From: JBBTRP01 sp038065125
Lineage (GTDB): Bacteria > Patescibacteriota > Patescibacteriia > JACQRZ01
Assembly (NCBI GenBank): GCA_038065125.1
Contig: JBBTRP010000037.1
Span: 1 to 24,129, forward strand
DNA length: 24,129 nt
Reading direction: 5' to 3'
In this document: positions 22,601-24,129 of the stretch, piece by piece
Layout of the letters: the number at the start of each line of letters is the position of its first letter
Numbering within the stretch: position 1 is the first letter of the stretch
The notes under the pieces: model-generated
Databases searched by the model: none
What the model saw: only the letters and a program-made list of their open reading frames with translations
What the model was told of the DNA's origin: nothing
Position numbers and translations under genes: made by a program

Positions 22601-24129
22601 ACGTCCGACCGGTAATAATAATCGGAACGGCAGGAAATGCCGGTGTTGCCTTGTCCGTACTGCGTGCGTAAGACCGTCGCGCTCAATTGACATGTGCCAG
22701 ACTCGGCGCCAGTGACGGCGGCAAAGTCGGCCTTTAGGCACGCGCCGGTGAACCTCGACGCATCTGAACACTTCTCGTCTTTATTCGCGACGGTGCAGGC
22801 GATTTGAGAGACCGTGAACTGCCCGCACTCGGGATCGGTGATCTTTCTGCAGGTATCTTCCTCTTTCTTGCAGCCGTAGACCCACTGAATCTTATTGGGA
22901 TCTGCGTCGAGTGTCGGGAGTGTCGATGTTGGCGCCGAACCGCACGACACATCTTTGTTACACGCATACTCCTTGCCATCGGACTTGAGGCCGCACTCCG
23001 AGTTACGCGTGCAGGGGATGTCTTTGCTGGGGCTTCCCGCTTCACACACGCTCTTTGTCCACTTCACTTCGCCGCCTGCGTCGTTTGACGCGCAGACATA
23101 TCCGCCCGGATCGCGGAAGTATGCTTGTTTTGTCGCCTGCTCTTCGCCGTACTTGTCCTGATACGAGTATTCCTGACAGCGCAGATGCTGCTCGCGACAC
23201 ACGCCATTCGTGCCGGGGAGCGTAAATGCAATTTCTGCAGGAGTGATCTTGAAGGTCTTCTCGCTCCACTGCTCGACCGTTGATGTCGCGCTCCCCTGGC
23301 CAACCCTCTTTACTTGCGTTTTGATCCTCCCCGCAGCGTCCAGATTTGGCATGCCGTATGCCGTGCAGCCGGCCTCAGTCGTCGGGCAGGACTTTTTAGG
23401 ATCGGCGACCAAATACAGAGAGTTCTGCACTAAGTCTTCGGTGAGAATAATGTCATCGAGCGCGAAGGAGTGCGCCCCTTTTGCGCCTGACGCCAGGATT
23501 TTTATGTACGCGCTCGCGGTATCCGATGAGAATGCGATACCGGTTGTTGAGAACGAGAAATCTTCCCAGATCGCGTACTGGCGGTCGATCTTGTTGTACT
23601 CCATGAGCGCCGGTGACGTCTGTATCGGCGCTGCGGGAGTGAGGCTGCTTGTGGTTCCTCCGGTGAGCGCTGTAAGAATCTGCACGCTGACAGCCTTGAA
23701 TCCTTTTTCCCCTGTCGCCTCGCGCGCATAGGGACTCGTTGTTTCTTTGAATCTCAAAGTGAACTTGTAGGGTGTGTTCTTTTTAAGCGTCACGGGCCGA
23801 ACAACGGATACCGACCCTGTCGTTGCGCTGGTGGTTCCTGACGCCTCCAACACATCTGCCGTTGATGTAACCGTTGACGCCGAGTCAGCGGCCGTCCATG
23901 AGGGGAAGCTGTATCGATCCGCAAGAACGATCTTTTTCCTGGACGAATCCGCAAACTCTCCGCATCCGACCATCTCGATCGGGCAGAGGCGACTGAACCC
24001 CTGATAGGCGACCGACGAACCGCCCGCCTCGGGCTTGTACTGCCGGCACTCATACTGATAGGTGCCATACTGGGGGGCGTACGGAGCGAACGTCCCCTCG
24101 TTTTTGCACTGATCGCCCGAGACGGTCCA
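19648..24129 (-). CDS. Giant Cys-rich exoprotein with carbohydrate-binding-like and PKD domains, 5' truncated
   Basis: At least 1493 residues are visible. The frame stays open to the window edge, so the Met at 23973 is internal. From that Met, about 10-190 looks like a jelly-roll carbohydrate-binding domain ending in 'GAHSFALDDIIL'. The next 600 residues are rich in spaced Cys pairs (CGQF..C, CSDASRF..C, CRSDYYYR), suggesting many disulfides and an extracellular location. Near the C-terminus 'LEVDWGDGTTIQ' and 'FKFTHLYDLD' form a PKD domain. No membrane segment is seen in the visible part. Large Cys-rich proteins next to TrbL-like genes are a feature of Patescibacteria secretion loci. A surface or pilus-tip adhesin role is inferred. 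It is the first visible gene of the minus-strand operon. Confidence 0.85.
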   Translation of the reverse strand, partial: WTVSGDQCKNEGTFAPYAPQYGTYQYECRQYKPEAGGSSVAYQGFSRLCPIEMVGCGEFADSSRKKIVLADRYSFPSWTAADSASTVTSTADVLEASGTTSATTGSVSVVRPVTLKKNTPYKFTLRFKETTSPYAREATGEKGFKAVSVQILTALTGGTTSSLTPAAPIQTSPALMEYNKIDRQYAIWEDFSFSTTGIAFSSDTASAYIKILASGAKGAHSFALDDIILTEDLVQNSLYLVADPKKSCPTTEAGCTAYGMPNLDAAGRIKTQVKRVGQGSATSTVEQWSEKTFKITPAEIAFTLPGTNGVCREQHLRCQEYSYQDKYGEEQATKQAYFRDPGGYVCASNDAGGEVKWTKSVCEAGSPSKDIPCTRNSECGLKSDGKEYACNKDVSCGSAPTSTLPTLDADPNKIQWVYGCKKEEDTCRKITDPECGQFTVSQIACTVANKDEKCSDASRFTGACLKADFAAVTGAESGTCQLSATVLRTQYGQGNTGISCRSDYYYRSDVSTRGCEGKVDVEKGCLLFHDSAIGNATTDKFVSSNYYAKYWREDRKAQSVSEADAGTAAKDSNIVLKARYDRECKTSLACTDYFSGGGANQNVVCYKRRPCETSQDSACAKKLPVAGDGAGQLKGTFDAPQKFYATNSTSTGMDLSFLSLSGLSRPNFVFKSPTSTASIPIEGGHNGTFNWNQGGVATISGGGYTTYFGYEGTLNFSSTANDKVLNSCRVYPRADSPDKRQSYAQLKNQNSISFVNACYYSKEGLTPAEYRGIYGYCLEPNPKYFPGTLADYRTLALTNPGTGGYRSFCLNWHPIDRIANQPSLAGDPAGTGNPFGDPSTAALYQCVLVGSFQDPDEQIACQNRSEYASGAAIGDASSPDVNITSATGVDVAPTTACSENIKEVRPVRSGVVPVAFSTAAWGPKCTTDGRTCMWDLQRINPGNLIVTVDTQANDDRGKSDLDKWEDVPLNSDETGILFDDIESIEYRLTYATRDNGNGLNGDYKQTCDNTICANSLDGSGNEVGTTGDANKQIYVKSSASTHHFIYLQRDADARENEKQTIRKSWTDLLGKEYLQPAVTRLNAFDKINNIGGTDGYPVEGRYVCDHNRNFFAIKPRWEDNQEQNGKALQGWHLRMCDPDGSANAEIAFVEVTLHLAYNRTFTKWQKKRGTFCTDFVRLIGDGGRQVRWDAKLRATPLTDTIGSVPAGTGATARLTIGQEYREWENVNTSRKNSSSYIRQRSPASSESGVTNDPDGTSWRNQPGAAGGYSNSTPDTITQNAYARLYEYWQWDGSKYACLAQVDGNGNGACGSDATKKAILDSKWNDQKIAATPPTVPSMVLTAQFSVAAADAGGRVTSSELQKVDIEYTVDVTDDNQLPIRFLEVDWGDGTTIQTHPWDPAGDGRGIDDKQGPRPTSGADTRPLFPFKFTHLYDLDKLLNTDTTVCVRAIDNFQAGVKRCTNISVKPDGTFIQNPVSLSGDGKKTNVTPDTLIF

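Overview
The window looks like part of a Patescibacteria (CPR), probably Parcubacteria-like, chromosome. The evidence is a CPR-style type IV secretion (T4SS) gene set (PrgI, a TraC-like protein, VirB4, a VirB8-like protein, a TrbL/VirB6-like protein and a giant Cys-rich exoprotein), an S23-type four-helix-bundle gene, very tight gene packing, few Shine-Dalgarno sites and tRNAs without an encoded CCA. TGA ends several genes (abiEi, the traC-like gene, the L,D-transpeptidase-like gene), so the TGA-recoded Gracilibacteria/Absconditabacteria code does not fit.

Left part (1-7,000). A 5'-truncated pilin-like protein fused to a LAS-type metallopeptidase is followed, on the opposite strand, by an AbiE-type toxin/antitoxin pair. 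That pair is transcribed divergently from radA, which runs into a 100-N assembly gap. recG (minus) lies beyond the gap, directly downstream of tRNA-Ser(GCU). Then come a two-TM membrane protein, tRNA-Arg(GCG) and a shortened MurE-like ligase (all plus).

Right part (6,986-24,129). This is a minus-strand operon. In transcription order it holds: a giant Cys-rich/PKD exoprotein (5' end outside the window), a TrbL/VirB6-like channel with a long soluble tail, an 803-residue protein with a Pro-rich region, PrgI, a TraC-like protein, the VirB4 ATPase, a VirB8-like protein and ComF. Most junctions are only 3-20 nt. Two larger islands interrupt it. One (about 0.5 kb) carries a four-helix-bundle gene between 35-bp inverted repeats. 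The other (about 1.7 kb) lies between the traC-like gene and virB4 and carries an L,D-transpeptidase-like protein without a signal peptide plus a membrane-anchored partner. Both islands are bordered by degenerate repeats with a 7-nt period.

The same kind of heptanucleotide tract occurs inside recG and the 803-residue gene and at the 3' end of the Mur ligase gene. The most interesting candidates are this repeat family, the cell-wall enzyme/membrane protein pair inside the secretion operon, and the pilin-peptidase fusion. All functional assignments come from reading motifs; no database search was possible.
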